From: Deltaproteobacteria bacterium
GTDB lineage: Bacteria > Myxococcota_A > Polyangia > JAAYKL01
Assembly (NCBI GenBank): GCA_016935665.1
Contig: JAFGQN010000151.1
Location: forward strand, 1-64,000
Direction of reading: 5' to 3'
DNA: 64,000 nt
Shown: positions 27,898 to 36,736 of the stretch, one piece after another
Position numbering within the stretch: the first letter of the stretch is position 1
How the letters are laid out: each line of letters starts with the position of its first letter
Position numbers and translations under genes: made by a program
The notes under the pieces: generated by a model
Database searches by the model: none
What the model saw: only the letters and a program-made list of their open reading frames with translations
What the model was told of the DNA's origin: nothing

Positions 27898-28983
27898 TTA
27901 TTTGGGTTTCTTGCGACTAAAGGCGCTAATGGCGCCGGAAATCATATGCAGAGGACGCACTTTGGCGGGTACGCCAGCCTCGAGCACCGCCTGTGGCATT
28001 CCAAACACAATGGCCGTGTCCTCGGATTCCACAATGACAGATCCTCCTGCCGCATGAATGACCTCGCAACCGGCAGCGCCGTCGTTACCCATGCCAGTCA
28101 TCACCACCGCCAGCAGTTTTTCGCGCACCGCGTTGGCCGCCGAAATAAACATCTGATCCACACAGGGAGAATAACGGCATTTGGGCGAACGGGGCACTTT
28201 CTCCCCAAAATATCCCTCCGCCACTCTGGAAATTTTAATATTGGCATCACCGGGACTGATGTACACCGAACCGTTTTTCAATACTTCTCCCTGTTGCAGT
28301 TCCAGCACCCGCAACTGAAAAAGCCGGTCGAGCCGCGCTGCAAACGTGGCGGTGAACTGAGCAGGCATATGCTGCGCAATCACAATGGCAGCGTTCAGAT
28401 GGGCCGGAATGGTGCTAAGGACTTTGGTCAAAGAAGCGGGCCCCCCGGTGGAAGCGCCAATCACCACGACTTTTTCGGCCGGTTTGCCAATGGCTTCCTC
28501 TTCGTCCTTTTCGGGAAATGTCATCAGAGGAAACATACCGGTGGCAGAGTCACCCGATGTGAGGGACTGCATGGCGATGGCATTGAATTTTCCGGCCGCC
28601 ATCACTTTTTGCACCACGTCTTCCCGAATTTTTTTAATTGCCGGCGAAATCATGGTGCTTGGCTTGGCCACAAAATCCAGGGCCCCCAGCTCCAGCGCGC
28701 GAAACACATTTTCCTTTTGGCTGTGGGAACTGATCACAATAACGGGCGTGGGTTGCCCGGACATCAGTATGCGAAGAAACCCAAATCCATCGAGCCTTGG
28801 CATCTCCAAATCCAGGGTAATCACCGTTGGCTTCAGATTCATGGCCAGCTGCAGCCCTTCCTGGCCATCCGCTGCTTTGCCAACGACCTGCACATTCTCA
28901 TTGCCGTCAAAAAATTCGGCAATGCTTTTGCGGTTGTACGCTGAATCATCGATAATCAGCAGGCGAATGGGTTCGTTAGACAA
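27898..28983 (-). CDS. cheB: chemotaxis response regulator / protein-glutamate methylesterase
   Basis: 361 residues from a TTG start at 28983, placed by GGGAGG six bases upstream and by the domain boundary; no ATG fits. N-terminal receiver domain with phospho-acceptor Asp58 (ITLDLEMPRLDG), then a linker and the CheB methylesterase domain with GASTGGP (catalytic Ser), IAQHMP (catalytic His) and TGMGNDG (catalytic Asp). It removes methyl groups or deamidates receptors when phosphorylated by CheA. Last gene of the chemosensory operon; its start overlaps the end of cheR by 8 bases. Confidence 0.93.
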   Translation of the reverse strand: MSNEPIRLLIIDDSAYNRKSIAEFFDGNENVQVVGKAADGQEGLQLAMNLKPTVITLDLEMPRLDGFGFLRILMSGQPTPVIVISSHSQKENVFRALELGALDFVAKPSTMISPAIKKIREDVVQKVMAAGKFNAIAMQSLTSGDSATGMFPLMTFPEKDEEEAIGKPAEKVVVIGASTGGPASLTKVLSTIPAHLNAAIVIAQHMPAQFTATFAARLDRLFQLRVLELQQGEVLKNGSVYISPGDANIKISRVAEGYFGEKVPRSPKCRYSPCVDQMFISAANAVREKLLAVVMTGMGNDGAAGCEVIHAAGGSVIVESEDTAIVFGMPQAVLEAGVPAKVRPLHMISGAISAFSRKKPK

Positions 28984-29836
28984 AGGCTTCCTCCCGCTTC
29001 TGATAGACCATGGCATTATGAAGTTCAACTGGCGCAAACGGTGTCTTCTGATTAAACAGCGACTCAGTGTGCCCCAACAGAAGATACCCCGATGCATTTA
29101 AATGACGGTGAAACAGCTCAATGGTATCGGTTCGGGACTGTCGGTCGAAATACATCAACACGTTACGGCAGAATATGGCGTCAAACTTTCCAAGCATCCC
29201 CGCTCGTGCCGCGTCCAGCAGATTGATTTTGGCAAAATTGCATTTCTCCTTGATGCTGTTTTTCAGCGCCCATTCCGTACCTACCCGGCGAAAGTACTTC
29301 ATGCGAAGATAGTCGGAGGTATTTCGAAATGCGGATTTACTGAAGATACCGGACCGGGCACGCGCCAGCATTCTGGAGCTGATATCGCTGCCAAAAACAC
29401 GAACATTCCAGTTGGTGAACAGCTCCGATTCGGCAATGAATATGGCAATGGAATACACCTCTTCGCCCGAGGAACACCCCGCGCTCCAGATGTTCAAATG
29501 TCTTTTGCGGACATTGCGACGCTGAAGTGATGGAAGAATCTCAGCGGAAAATGCATTTAACTGATAGTCTTCTCTGAAAAAGTACGTTTCATTATTGGTG
29601 AGCATCTCAATGGCCGACTCCAGTTCTCCGGACTGAGATGTGTTGGAAAGAAGGTCGGCGTATTCTTCAAAACCGTCAAGGGACAAATCCAGAATCCTGG
29701 CCGAGAGTCTGCTCTCGAGAAGATACCTGTCGCCATCGTTAAACAGAATTCCAAACCGCTCGTTGAACATTTCGCGAAGTTTCTGGAACGAATCGATAGA
29801 AAGGGAGCAGTTGTTATGCACGTTGGATATTGACAT
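28976..29836 (-). CDS. cheR: chemoreceptor protein-glutamate methyltransferase
   Basis: 286 residues. N-terminal CheR all-alpha domain (about 12-80), with NNETYFFRE leading into the SAM-binding Rossmann domain: IWSAGCSSGEEVYSIA (motif I), GSDIS, and CRNVLMYFD. No TPR extension. It methylates receptor glutamates with SAM. It lies between cheW and cheB in the same operon, 12 bases after the cheW stop; the ATG has a poor ribosome site, so coupling to cheW is likely. Confidence 0.94.
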   Translation of the reverse strand: MSISNVHNNCSLSIDSFQKLREMFNERFGILFNDGDRYLLESRLSARILDLSLDGFEEYADLLSNTSQSGELESAIEMLTNNETYFFREDYQLNAFSAEILPSLQRRNVRKRHLNIWSAGCSSGEEVYSIAIFIAESELFTNWNVRVFGSDISSRMLARARSGIFSKSAFRNTSDYLRMKYFRRVGTEWALKNSIKEKCNFAKINLLDAARAGMLGKFDAIFCRNVLMYFDRQSRTDTIELFHRHLNASGYLLLGHTESLFNQKTPFAPVELHNAMVYQKREEAFV

Positions 29837-29848
29837 TGGGTCACATTT

Positions 29849-30319
29849 CTAACTGGCGGTGACGGAATTGGCAAGCATCACGAGGTCTATCTCAAAGAGC
29901 AGTCCATCCTGATCGCCGAACACATCCGATGCCCACGAAACGTCTGTTGAACCCAGAGCGGAATGGTCACGACGCTGGTTTTTGTGAATGGTTATCACAC
30001 CGAACACCGTATCCACCACCAGAGCGATACTTTTTTCCTCCACTGCAATGATAATCCATCGCTGTTTTACGCGGCGTACATCGTTCACCTTGAATCGCCT
30101 GCGCAAATCCACGACTGGAATTGCGGCTTCCCGATGATCCAGCACTCCGATGACACTGGGGTCATCCGCGGGTAAAGGAGAGATTTCGCGGGGCAAAATA
30201 ATTTCCCGCACATGCATGATGTCCACAGCGCACAGTATGCTGCCAACCGAAAACTTGACGATTTTCCGCTCCTGCTCGGGCACCTGTCGATTTAATCCGG
30301 TGAACAGAGAAAGACTCAT
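29849..30319 (-). CDS. cheW: CheW-like coupling protein, second copy
   Basis: 156 residues, a single CheW domain: KIVKFSVGSILCAVDIMHVREII, GVLDHREAAIPVVDLRRRF and IALVVDTVFGV are the standard strands. It joins CheA to receptors. The start overlaps the stop of the preceding CheW gene (ATGA), so the pair is translated together. Two distinct CheW proteins in one operon suggest that they bind different receptors or that one modulates assembly. Confidence 0.88.
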   Translation of the reverse strand: MSLSLFTGLNRQVPEQERKIVKFSVGSILCAVDIMHVREIILPREISPLPADDPSVIGVLDHREAAIPVVDLRRRFKVNDVRRVKQRWIIIAVEEKSIALVVDTVFGVITIHKNQRRDHSALGSTDVSWASDVFGDQDGLLFEIDLVMLANSVTAS

Positions 30320-30849
30320 CGCAGTGCCTCATGCATTATTTCTTCAAGATCAATAATCGTCACCTGGGTGTGTTTGTCCGGACGTACCACGCCAATAACC
30401 TTTTCGGTAACCGGGTTTTCTTCAAGTACGGGATTTTCCTCGAATGTACTGGCGGGCACGCGGCGCACAAGGGTTACCCTATCGACCAGAATACCAAACT
30501 GCTCTCTGGGAGTGTTGTACAACAGGATGCGCGATGATCTGTCAATAATGGCCGGATCGAGTCCCAGCAGCTGCCTGAAATCCACCAGTGTGACCACACC
30601 GCCTCGAATGGAGACTACGCCAATGAAGTACGAGCGCGTCCTTGGGACCTCGGTCACCGGTGGGGGCTGTACAATCTGCGAGATAAGATTCAAATCCACA
30701 CCAAACTCTTCCTCACCCAGATTAAAACACAGAAAACCAATCGTGGGTTCATCGGAGGAGACGGGTTGTACACTGGCGGGATGTCTGGTGTGCCCCAGCA
30801 TACTTGTGGGGTGCCTTGAACTGATAATTGTTGTATCGCCTGCTGCCAT
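30316..30849 (-). CDS. cheW: CheW-like coupling protein with N-terminal extension
   Basis: 177 residues from ATG 30849, which has GGATAAGGG just upstream; in-frame ATGs at 30864 and 30903 lie inside cheA. About 30 unordered residues precede the CheW domain (FLCFNLGEEEFGVDLNLISQIV; YFIGVVSIRGGVVTLVDFRQLLGL; FGILVDRVTLVRRV). The arrangement cheA-cheW-cheW-cheR-cheB marks a complete core of a receptor-linked chemosensory system, apart from receptor and CheY. Confidence 0.9.
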   Translation of the reverse strand: MAAGDTTIISSRHPTSMLGHTRHPASVQPVSSDEPTIGFLCFNLGEEEFGVDLNLISQIVQPPPVTEVPRTRSYFIGVVSIRGGVVTLVDFRQLLGLDPAIIDRSSRILLYNTPREQFGILVDRVTLVRRVPASTFEENPVLEENPVTEKVIGVVRPDKHTQVTIIDLEEIMHEALR

Positions 30850-30853
30850 ACCC

Positions 30854-33025
30854 TTATCCTGCATACTGGCTGCTATCGTCCGTTGTGGCGAAAAATTCTT
30901 CAATCACCGCAACGGTATCCAGCACCAGCGCCAGTTTCTGGTCACCAATGTCGGTGACGCCCGAAAAGCAACCCGCCTGCGCCATCGCGGGCCCAAGGGG
31001 TTTGATAATCACATCCTGTTGTCCCACCAGCGCGTCCACCACCAGTCCCACTCGACGTTGTCCCAGCGCGGCGACCACCACCCGGGAATTGGGTTGCGGC
31101 GGGCCAGGCCTGTAAAAATTGAAAAATGAATCCAGACGGCATAGCGGCAGTGTCTGCCCGCGCAGGGTCATGGTTTCGGTGTTCATAACCTGGTGGATGT
31201 CTTTTTCCTTGAGCATTATCGCCTCCGCCACCGTATTGAGCGGAATGGCATAAACGGCCTTTGCCACCGATACCAGCAGCGCCGGTGTAATGGCCAGAGT
31301 AACGGGCATGGTAATGGTGAATTTGGTGCCAATGCCCAGTTCCGACTGCACTTCCACAATGCCGCCCAGCGCCGATATATTGGTTTTCACCACATCCATA
31401 CCCACGCCGCGGCCCGAAATTTCCGTTGTCACTTTGGCAGTGGAGATTCCCGGAATGAAAATCAGGTTGTTCAGCTCCCGAGTGGACATCACCGCCGCCT
31501 GTTCTTCGCTGACCGCACCGGAACGAATGGAAGCCTCCAGTATTTTTTCGGAGTCAATCCCCGCGCCGTCGTCCTCCACTTCGATGAGAACGTGATTGCC
31601 TTTCTGATATGCCGTCAGCGCCACGGTGCCATTTTCAGGTTTGCCCATCATGGCACGGTCTTTGGGCTTTTCGATGCCGTGATCGATGGCATTGCGGATA
31701 ATATGCATCAGCGGATCGGACAACTCTTCGATAATGAGTTTGTCCACTTCGGTGTCCGCACCGGAAACAATAAACTCAATTTCCTTGCCCAGATTGCGCG
31801 ATACCTTTCGAATAACCCGGGCCAGCCGATCGAACATTTGTCCCACCGGGACCATGCGCACTTCCAGAATCCCTTCTCGGATTTCGGCCAATCGCCGTTC
31901 GAAGCCGCGAATGATGCGGTGCAACTCAATGGCCAAATCCCGTCTGCCCGCCACCGTGCGCAATTCGTCGCTCACCTTGCTGATGGAACTGCGCACCAGA
32001 CCCAGTTCACCCACAGAATTCATCAGGCGATCCAGCCGGGAAATATCCACGCGCACCGTTTGACTGACAGATCGAAGGGAAATTGATTTTTCCGGTCCGG
32101 CATCGATTATGATGGAATCCTTTTCCGGCACGTGCTCGACGATTTCGGCGGGGGGCGGACTGGTATCCTTTTTGTCCGCCGATGGCGATTGGACCGATGC
32201 ATACTCAGGTTTAGCGAATTCCCCGGCGCCCGCCACCACCAGCAACAGCTGCGCGTTGAATTCGTTGGAGACCTGCTCCAGTTCCGACTCTTCCTTTTTG
32301 AGTGCCAGCAACACCTCAATATCGATTTTATTCACATCGTCGCTCTCATCGCAGGGCAGATAGGTGATAATTTCACCCATCGGCTTGAGCGCCCCCTTGA
32401 TGGCTTCGAGCTCGGTGTCGATGGAAATCAGCGAAAAACTGGCCCGTACTTTATAGAGAGGCCGTCCCTTATCGAGATTGGTCACCAGACGATGCTCTTC
32501 GAATTCTGTGAGCACCTCCAGAACATCTTTGCCCACCAGTTGCTTTACATCTCTGGGCTGTGGCGGGCCAGAGGGGGGTTGCATCGCCACTTCCGGCCCA
32601 TCATCCACTGGTCTCCCCTCTGACCGCTGTGCCTCTTTGGGCTGCGGCACCTCCAGCTCCATATCGTTCAGCAACCCGGTCTGGCTGATGTGATTGAGTG
32701 CCTGGACCACCACATCGATACTGCTGAGCAATGCATCGAGCGTGTCTGCGTTCAGCTCGGTTTTGCCCAGGCGAATGTTGTCGAGAAGCGACTCTTCCCG
32801 ATGGGCGAAATGCGACAGATTTTCGGCGCCAAAAGTGGACGAAAGTCCCTTTAACGTGTGCCAGCATCGGAACGCTTCGTTAATCAGATCCGGGTCCACC
32901 TCCTCATCGTCCCTGAGGTTGGTGTCGATTTCCATCAAAACGTTGCTGAGCGCCTCCACGAACTCCTGGGCTTCACTCAGAAACTCCTGAATTGCCCGGG
33001 GACTTGGAGATTTTTTACTGTTCAT
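30854..33025 (-). CDS. cheA: chemotaxis histidine kinase CheA
   Basis: 723 residues with the standard order: Hpt domain with phospho-acceptor His56 (CWHTLKGLSSTFG), a P2-like response-regulator-binding domain (about 185-260), a linker, dimerisation region, HATPase (HIIRNAIDHGIEKP; VEDDGAGID; GRGVGMDVVK) and a C-terminal CheW-like domain. All catalytic motifs look intact. Ribosome site AGAGG. First gene of cheA-cheW-cheW-cheR-cheB on the minus strand; folD lies 170 bases upstream in the same direction. Output may be motility or another function, because neither receptor nor flagellar genes are in the window. Confidence 0.95.
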   Translation of the reverse strand: MNSKKSPSPRAIQEFLSEAQEFVEALSNVLMEIDTNLRDDEEVDPDLINEAFRCWHTLKGLSSTFGAENLSHFAHREESLLDNIRLGKTELNADTLDALLSSIDVVVQALNHISQTGLLNDMELEVPQPKEAQRSEGRPVDDGPEVAMQPPSGPPQPRDVKQLVGKDVLEVLTEFEEHRLVTNLDKGRPLYKVRASFSLISIDTELEAIKGALKPMGEIITYLPCDESDDVNKIDIEVLLALKKEESELEQVSNEFNAQLLLVVAGAGEFAKPEYASVQSPSADKKDTSPPPAEIVEHVPEKDSIIIDAGPEKSISLRSVSQTVRVDISRLDRLMNSVGELGLVRSSISKVSDELRTVAGRRDLAIELHRIIRGFERRLAEIREGILEVRMVPVGQMFDRLARVIRKVSRNLGKEIEFIVSGADTEVDKLIIEELSDPLMHIIRNAIDHGIEKPKDRAMMGKPENGTVALTAYQKGNHVLIEVEDDGAGIDSEKILEASIRSGAVSEEQAAVMSTRELNNLIFIPGISTAKVTTEISGRGVGMDVVKTNISALGGIVEVQSELGIGTKFTITMPVTLAITPALLVSVAKAVYAIPLNTVAEAIMLKEKDIHQVMNTETMTLRGQTLPLCRLDSFFNFYRPGPPQPNSRVVVAALGQRRVGLVVDALVGQQDVIIKPLGPAMAQAGCFSGVTDIGDQKLALVLDTVAVIEEFFATTDDSSQYAG

Positions 33026-33196
33026 TTAAACCTCTCGAAAGCCGAAAGCATGGGTCGCATTTTGATCCGAAAAATAATGTAGCATACTTTTTTGACCCTC
33101 CCAAAGTTATGGCATTTTTAATGCCAAATTGGAAAATCAAACATGAAACATCAAGTGCCGCCCGTTAGCGGAAAAGGCCGAGTCCATAATCCGGGG

Positions 33197-34087
33197 TCAA
33201 TGAAATGTGGGAATGGGCAGATTGTGCTGGATGCAGTATGCCTTTAAAATATTGCGAATCAGAAACGCCACAGTCACTGGACCCACTCCGCCTGGAACCG
33301 GAGTAATGGCGTGCACCTTGTCGTAAATTTCAAGGTCTGCATCGCCAACGATTTTATCGCCCAGCCGCGCGATGCCTGCGTCGATGACCGTCACCTCCTC
33401 TTTTCCCGTGGCCGCCACAAGCTCCTCGTTGACCAGACCCACCACACCAGTGGCCGAGATAATGATGTCCGCGCCGCGCACTTCCTGCTCCAGATTCCGG
33501 GTGAATTTATCGCACATGGCCACCGTGGCCCCTTCATTCTGAAGCATAATGGCCAACGGTCGCCCCACAATGAGCGACTGCCCAATCACCGCTATTTTCT
33601 TCCTCTGAAGCCCGCTGACGCTCCCTTTTTTGGGGTACACGGTATCGAGCATGTGAACAATGCCAAAGGGCGTGCAGGGATGCAGGTAAGGAATTTGACT
33701 GCGCACCGTCAGGCGCCCCACATTGAGAGGATGCAGGCCGTCCACATCCTTGTTGGGATGAATTTCCTCAATGACCGGTTCCAGCCGAATGTGCTCGGGC
33801 AACGGCAGCTGCACCAGAATACCGTGGTACGATTTGGAATTGTTGAAGCCTTCAATGAGGCCGCGCAAATCGTCCTCGGTGATATCGCTGTCCAGATTCA
33901 CATTTACCGTTTCAATGCCCACCCTGCGACAGGCCTTCAGTTTGTTTTGCACGTAAATAGTGGATGCGGGGTTCTCCCCCACCTGCACCACAACAAATCG
34001 GGGCTTGGTTTCCAGCTGCTGGATTTTCTGTTTCACCTGCCGCCGAATATCACGGGCGATTTTCTTTCCGTCGATTAATATGGTCAT
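33197..34087 (-). CDS. folD: methylenetetrahydrofolate dehydrogenase/cyclohydrolase
   Basis: 296 residues, the usual length. Catalytic Tyr45 and Lys49 in PASTIYVQNK, the folate-site stretch HGILVQLPLPEH, PNKDVDGL, GQSLIVGRP for NADP binding and TPVPGGVGPVT near the end are all present. It interconverts methylene- and formyl-tetrahydrofolate. Downstream of a small membrane-protein gene and upstream of cheA, all on the minus strand; linkage to chemotaxis is probably incidental. The glycine-cleavage subunit gene diverges nearby, which fits one-carbon metabolism. Confidence 0.96.
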   Translation of the reverse strand: MTILIDGKKIARDIRRQVKQKIQQLETKPRFVVVQVGENPASTIYVQNKLKACRRVGIETVNVNLDSDITEDDLRGLIEGFNNSKSYHGILVQLPLPEHIRLEPVIEEIHPNKDVDGLHPLNVGRLTVRSQIPYLHPCTPFGIVHMLDTVYPKKGSVSGLQRKKIAVIGQSLIVGRPLAIMLQNEGATVAMCDKFTRNLEQEVRGADIIISATGVVGLVNEELVAATGKEEVTVIDAGIARLGDKIVGDADLEIYDKVHAITPVPGGVGPVTVAFLIRNILKAYCIQHNLPIPTFH

Positions 34088-34150
34088 GATGCAACTCGTT
34101 TGGCAAAAGGTTGTGGGACGATTTATCTGTTTAAAGTATAATTCCCGGGA

Positions 34151-34432
34151 TCACAGACCCAAATCAACGTTGTCCATTTTTTTCAAATCGTCAATCTGCT
34201 CCTTCGCTTCTTCCTCCCCCTGCTGCCGAACTTCCGCCGCCCCAACTTCGGCCATCGCCGCCTGATGGGCCACAATCGAACTCACCGTCAATGCCGCTCC
34301 CAACAGCAGCGCCGCCAGCAGCGCCACAACACCGTTTCGCAGCGATACTTTGAACCCCATCACAATGGACATAATATTCACAACAATTGCCGCCAATATC
34401 AAAACCACACCCGTCAGTGTTAAAAGATTCAT
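34151..34432 (-). CDS. small two-helix membrane protein
   Basis: 93 residues with two hydrophobic segments (about 5-27 and 33-55) and a charged, helical C-terminal tail (EEEAKEQIDDLKK). Ribosome site GAAAGGGC precedes the ATG. No family recognised. It runs in the same direction as folD with a gap of 63 bases. Divergent from gcvPB. Function unknown. Confidence 0.7.
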   Translation of the reverse strand: MNLLTLTGVVLILAAIVVNIMSIVMGFKVSLRNGVVALLAALLLGAALTVSSIVAHQAAMAEVGAAEVRQQGEEEAKEQIDDLKKMDNVDLGL

Positions 34433-34547
34433 ATTTTGCCCTTTCTAATACCATCGGTTTTGTGCATAAGAACTTAAAACGGTTCTTGTCGGTTTGAAAG
34501 ACTGTATTCGCATTTTTTTGAATCTACAAACCTGTATTGGTCCCATG

Positions 34548-34569
34548 GCCGGTATCCAACGATGCCGGC
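34548..34569 (+). promoter_or_regulatory. hairpin in the gcvPB leader
   Basis: GCCGGTATC and GATGCCGGC form a 9-bp stem with one G-T wobble around the four-base loop CAAC, ending 20 bases before the gcvPB start codon. It is close enough to affect translation or mRNA stability. It does not look like a glycine riboswitch: neither conserved aptamer core is visible in the 150-base leader. Confidence 0.4.
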
Positions 34570-34588
34570 ATCCTGAATTGAGGCGTTT

Positions 34589-36085
34589 ATGAGCAAATAT
34601 CCCGGAGTCCCATCCATTGGGTTCAACGAAGCATTAATTTTCGATAGCAGCCGCGAAGGGCGAATGGGATGTTCCCTTCCCGGTCTCGATGTGCCAGAAG
34701 TGGACACAGCAGACGTGCTGCCCGACGCACTTATTCGCACAAGGGACGCCGAACTCCCCGAACTGAGCGAACCCGAAGTCACCCGGCATTTTACCCGTCT
34801 GTCCACCTGGAATTTCAGTGTGGATCACGGTTTTTATCCCCTGGGCTCCTGTACCATGAAGTACAACCCAAAAGTCAACGAGCTGACCGCGCGTTTGCCC
34901 GGCTTTTCAATGCTGCACCCCTACACACCGGTACATTTGTCTCAGGGCGCTATTGAACTCATGATGGCCCTGGAGGAAGCGCTGCGCGAAGTGTCGGGAA
35001 TGGCTGCCGTTTCTCTGCAGCCGGCCGCGGGCGCTCATGGAGAACTCACCGCAATGATGGCGGTGCGCGCGGCACTTACCAAACGAGGCAATCCCCGTAA
35101 AAAAGTGCTGATTCCAGACACCGCTCACGGCACCAATCCCGCCACCGTCACCCTGAACGGCTATGTCACTGAACCGGTGGCGTCTTCTGAAGACGGTTAC
35201 CTCACCGCAGATGCCGTGCGGGAAAAAATGAACGATGACGTGGCCGCTCTCATGTTGACCAATCCCAACACCCTTGGTCTTTTCGAGAAGAATATCAAGG
35301 AGATATGCGATGTGGTCCATAGTCGCGGCGGCTTTGTATTTGGAGATGGCGCCAACCTGAACGCCATTATGGGCAAGGCGCGTCCCGGCGATTTTGGCGT
35401 GGATGCCATGCAGTTCAATCTGCACAAAACCTTTTCAACCCCCCATGGCGGCGGTGGTCCCGGCAGCGGCCCCGTTGGCGTGTGCGCGGAACTGGCGCCG
35501 TTTTTACCGGGTCCGCGCCCGGTGCGCAACGCCGACGGCACCTTCGATTTGGTCACTTTGCCGGAATCCATCGGTCGCGTCCGATCGTTTTTTGGCAACT
35601 TTGGCGTCATGGTGAAAGCGTACACCTATCTGCGGGAACTGGGCGCCGCCGGACTCGAAAAAGTATCCGAAATGGCCGTGCTCAACGCCAATTACCTGCT
35701 GTCGCTCATCGGCGACACCTGGCATGTGCCCTACGGCAACGGCCGATGCATGCACGAAGTGGTGGCCAGCGATAAACACCTCGCCCACACCGGTGTCACC
35801 ACCCTCGATGTGGCCAAAGGACTGGTGGACAGAGGTTTCCATCCCCCCACCGTGTACTTCCCACTGGTGGTAAAAGGCGCGCTCATGTGCGAGCCCACCG
35901 AAACCGAGTCCAAAGACACTATCGAAGAGTTTGCCGCCGCCATGCTCGAAATCGCCGACCAGGCCACAATCGACCCCGATGCACTGCACAGAGCCCCGGT
36001 CAACACCCGAATCACACGACTCGACGAAGCCACTGCCGCCCGCAAACCCATCCTCACCGCGTCCATGGGAGAAAAAGATGAATAG
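34589..36085 (+). CDS. gcvPB: glycine dehydrogenase (decarboxylating) subunit 2
   Basis: 498 residues, typical for the C-terminal half of the split P-protein. The PLP lysine is Lys280 in FNLHKTFSTPHGGGGPGSGPVG; SCTMKYNPK, DTAHGTNPA and GDGANLNA are also conserved. It decarboxylates glycine together with subunit 1 (GcvPA), which, with GcvT and GcvH, is not in this window. Ribosome site TGAGG. Its 3' end overlaps the next gene by 8 bases. Confidence 0.95.
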   Translation: MSKYPGVPSIGFNEALIFDSSREGRMGCSLPGLDVPEVDTADVLPDALIRTRDAELPELSEPEVTRHFTRLSTWNFSVDHGFYPLGSCTMKYNPKVNELTARLPGFSMLHPYTPVHLSQGAIELMMALEEALREVSGMAAVSLQPAAGAHGELTAMMAVRAALTKRGNPRKKVLIPDTAHGTNPATVTLNGYVTEPVASSEDGYLTADAVREKMNDDVAALMLTNPNTLGLFEKNIKEICDVVHSRGGFVFGDGANLNAIMGKARPGDFGVDAMQFNLHKTFSTPHGGGGPGSGPVGVCAELAPFLPGPRPVRNADGTFDLVTLPESIGRVRSFFGNFGVMVKAYTYLRELGAAGLEKVSEMAVLNANYLLSLIGDTWHVPYGNGRCMHEVVASDKHLAHTGVTTLDVAKGLVDRGFHPPTVYFPLVVKGALMCEPTETESKDTIEEFAAAMLEIADQATIDPDALHRAPVNTRITRLDEATAARKPILTASMGEKDE

Positions 36086-36614
36086 AGAGAGCCTTTTTGC
36101 GCTGGTGGCCCACCGTTTGGGCGAAGACAGCCCCACCCTGGCCCATTGCGTCGCCACCGAGCGCTGCATGATGGCGCTGGCCCACCGCTTTGGCGAAGAT
36201 GCCACCCAGTGGGGATTGACCGGCCTGGCCCACGATTTGGATTTGAACGAATGCGAACCCGACCTCTCCAATCACACCCTCATCGCGCAAAAAGTGCTCG
36301 AAGCCGAAGGTGCTCCAAGTGAAATGATCGCCGCCGTCCTGGGTCACAACAACAAGGGCCCAAGAAACACCCTCATGGCAAAAGCCCTATGGGTGGTCGA
36401 CCCAACAACTGGAATGATTACAGCCACTTCTCTGGTACTCCCCTCTAAAAACGTTGCCGACGTCCAGGTAAAAAGCGTCAAAAAACGCATGAAAGACAAA
36501 CGCTTCGCCGCCGCCGTCAACCGCGACCAGATTCGTGCCTGCGAAAACGACCTCAACATCCCCCTCGACGATTTTTTACACCTCTGCATCACCGCCATGA
36601 CCGAGTCCGAGTAA
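36078..36614 (+). CDS. HD-domain protein, putative hydrolase
   Basis: 178 residues. His23 (LAHCVATER), the His52-Asp53 pair in GLAHDLDLN and a later LGHNNKG make an HD-type metal site, as in small HDIG/COG2316-like hydrolases. Length and lack of extra domains suggest a nucleotide or phosphate-ester phosphohydrolase. The start at 36078 (GGGAGAAAAAG before it) lies inside the end of gcvPB, so they are coupled. No signal peptide. The substrate cannot be inferred. Confidence 0.8.
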   Translation: MNRESLFALVAHRLGEDSPTLAHCVATERCMMALAHRFGEDATQWGLTGLAHDLDLNECEPDLSNHTLIAQKVLEAEGAPSEMIAAVLGHNNKGPRNTLMAKALWVVDPTTGMITATSLVLPSKNVADVQVKSVKKRMKDKRFAAAVNRDQIRACENDLNIPLDDFLHLCITAMTESE

Positions 36615-36736
36615 TCGATTTTTTTTGTCAGATTTCGCTCAATCGGTGGAATGACAGCACGACATTCGGATAACCAGGCGGGGGCAGTTGCGATTTCGTT
36701 CCGGTCAGGAATCCGCAGGATCCTTTTCACTGGATA

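Noticed and set aside
27892-28944. Long plus-strand frame opposite cheB
   Set aside because: Antisense of the CheB domains, rich in His/Arg/Gly as expected for a shadow.
34433-34588. Glycine riboswitch before gcvPB
   Set aside because: Only one simple hairpin is present; the conserved aptamer cores are not visible.
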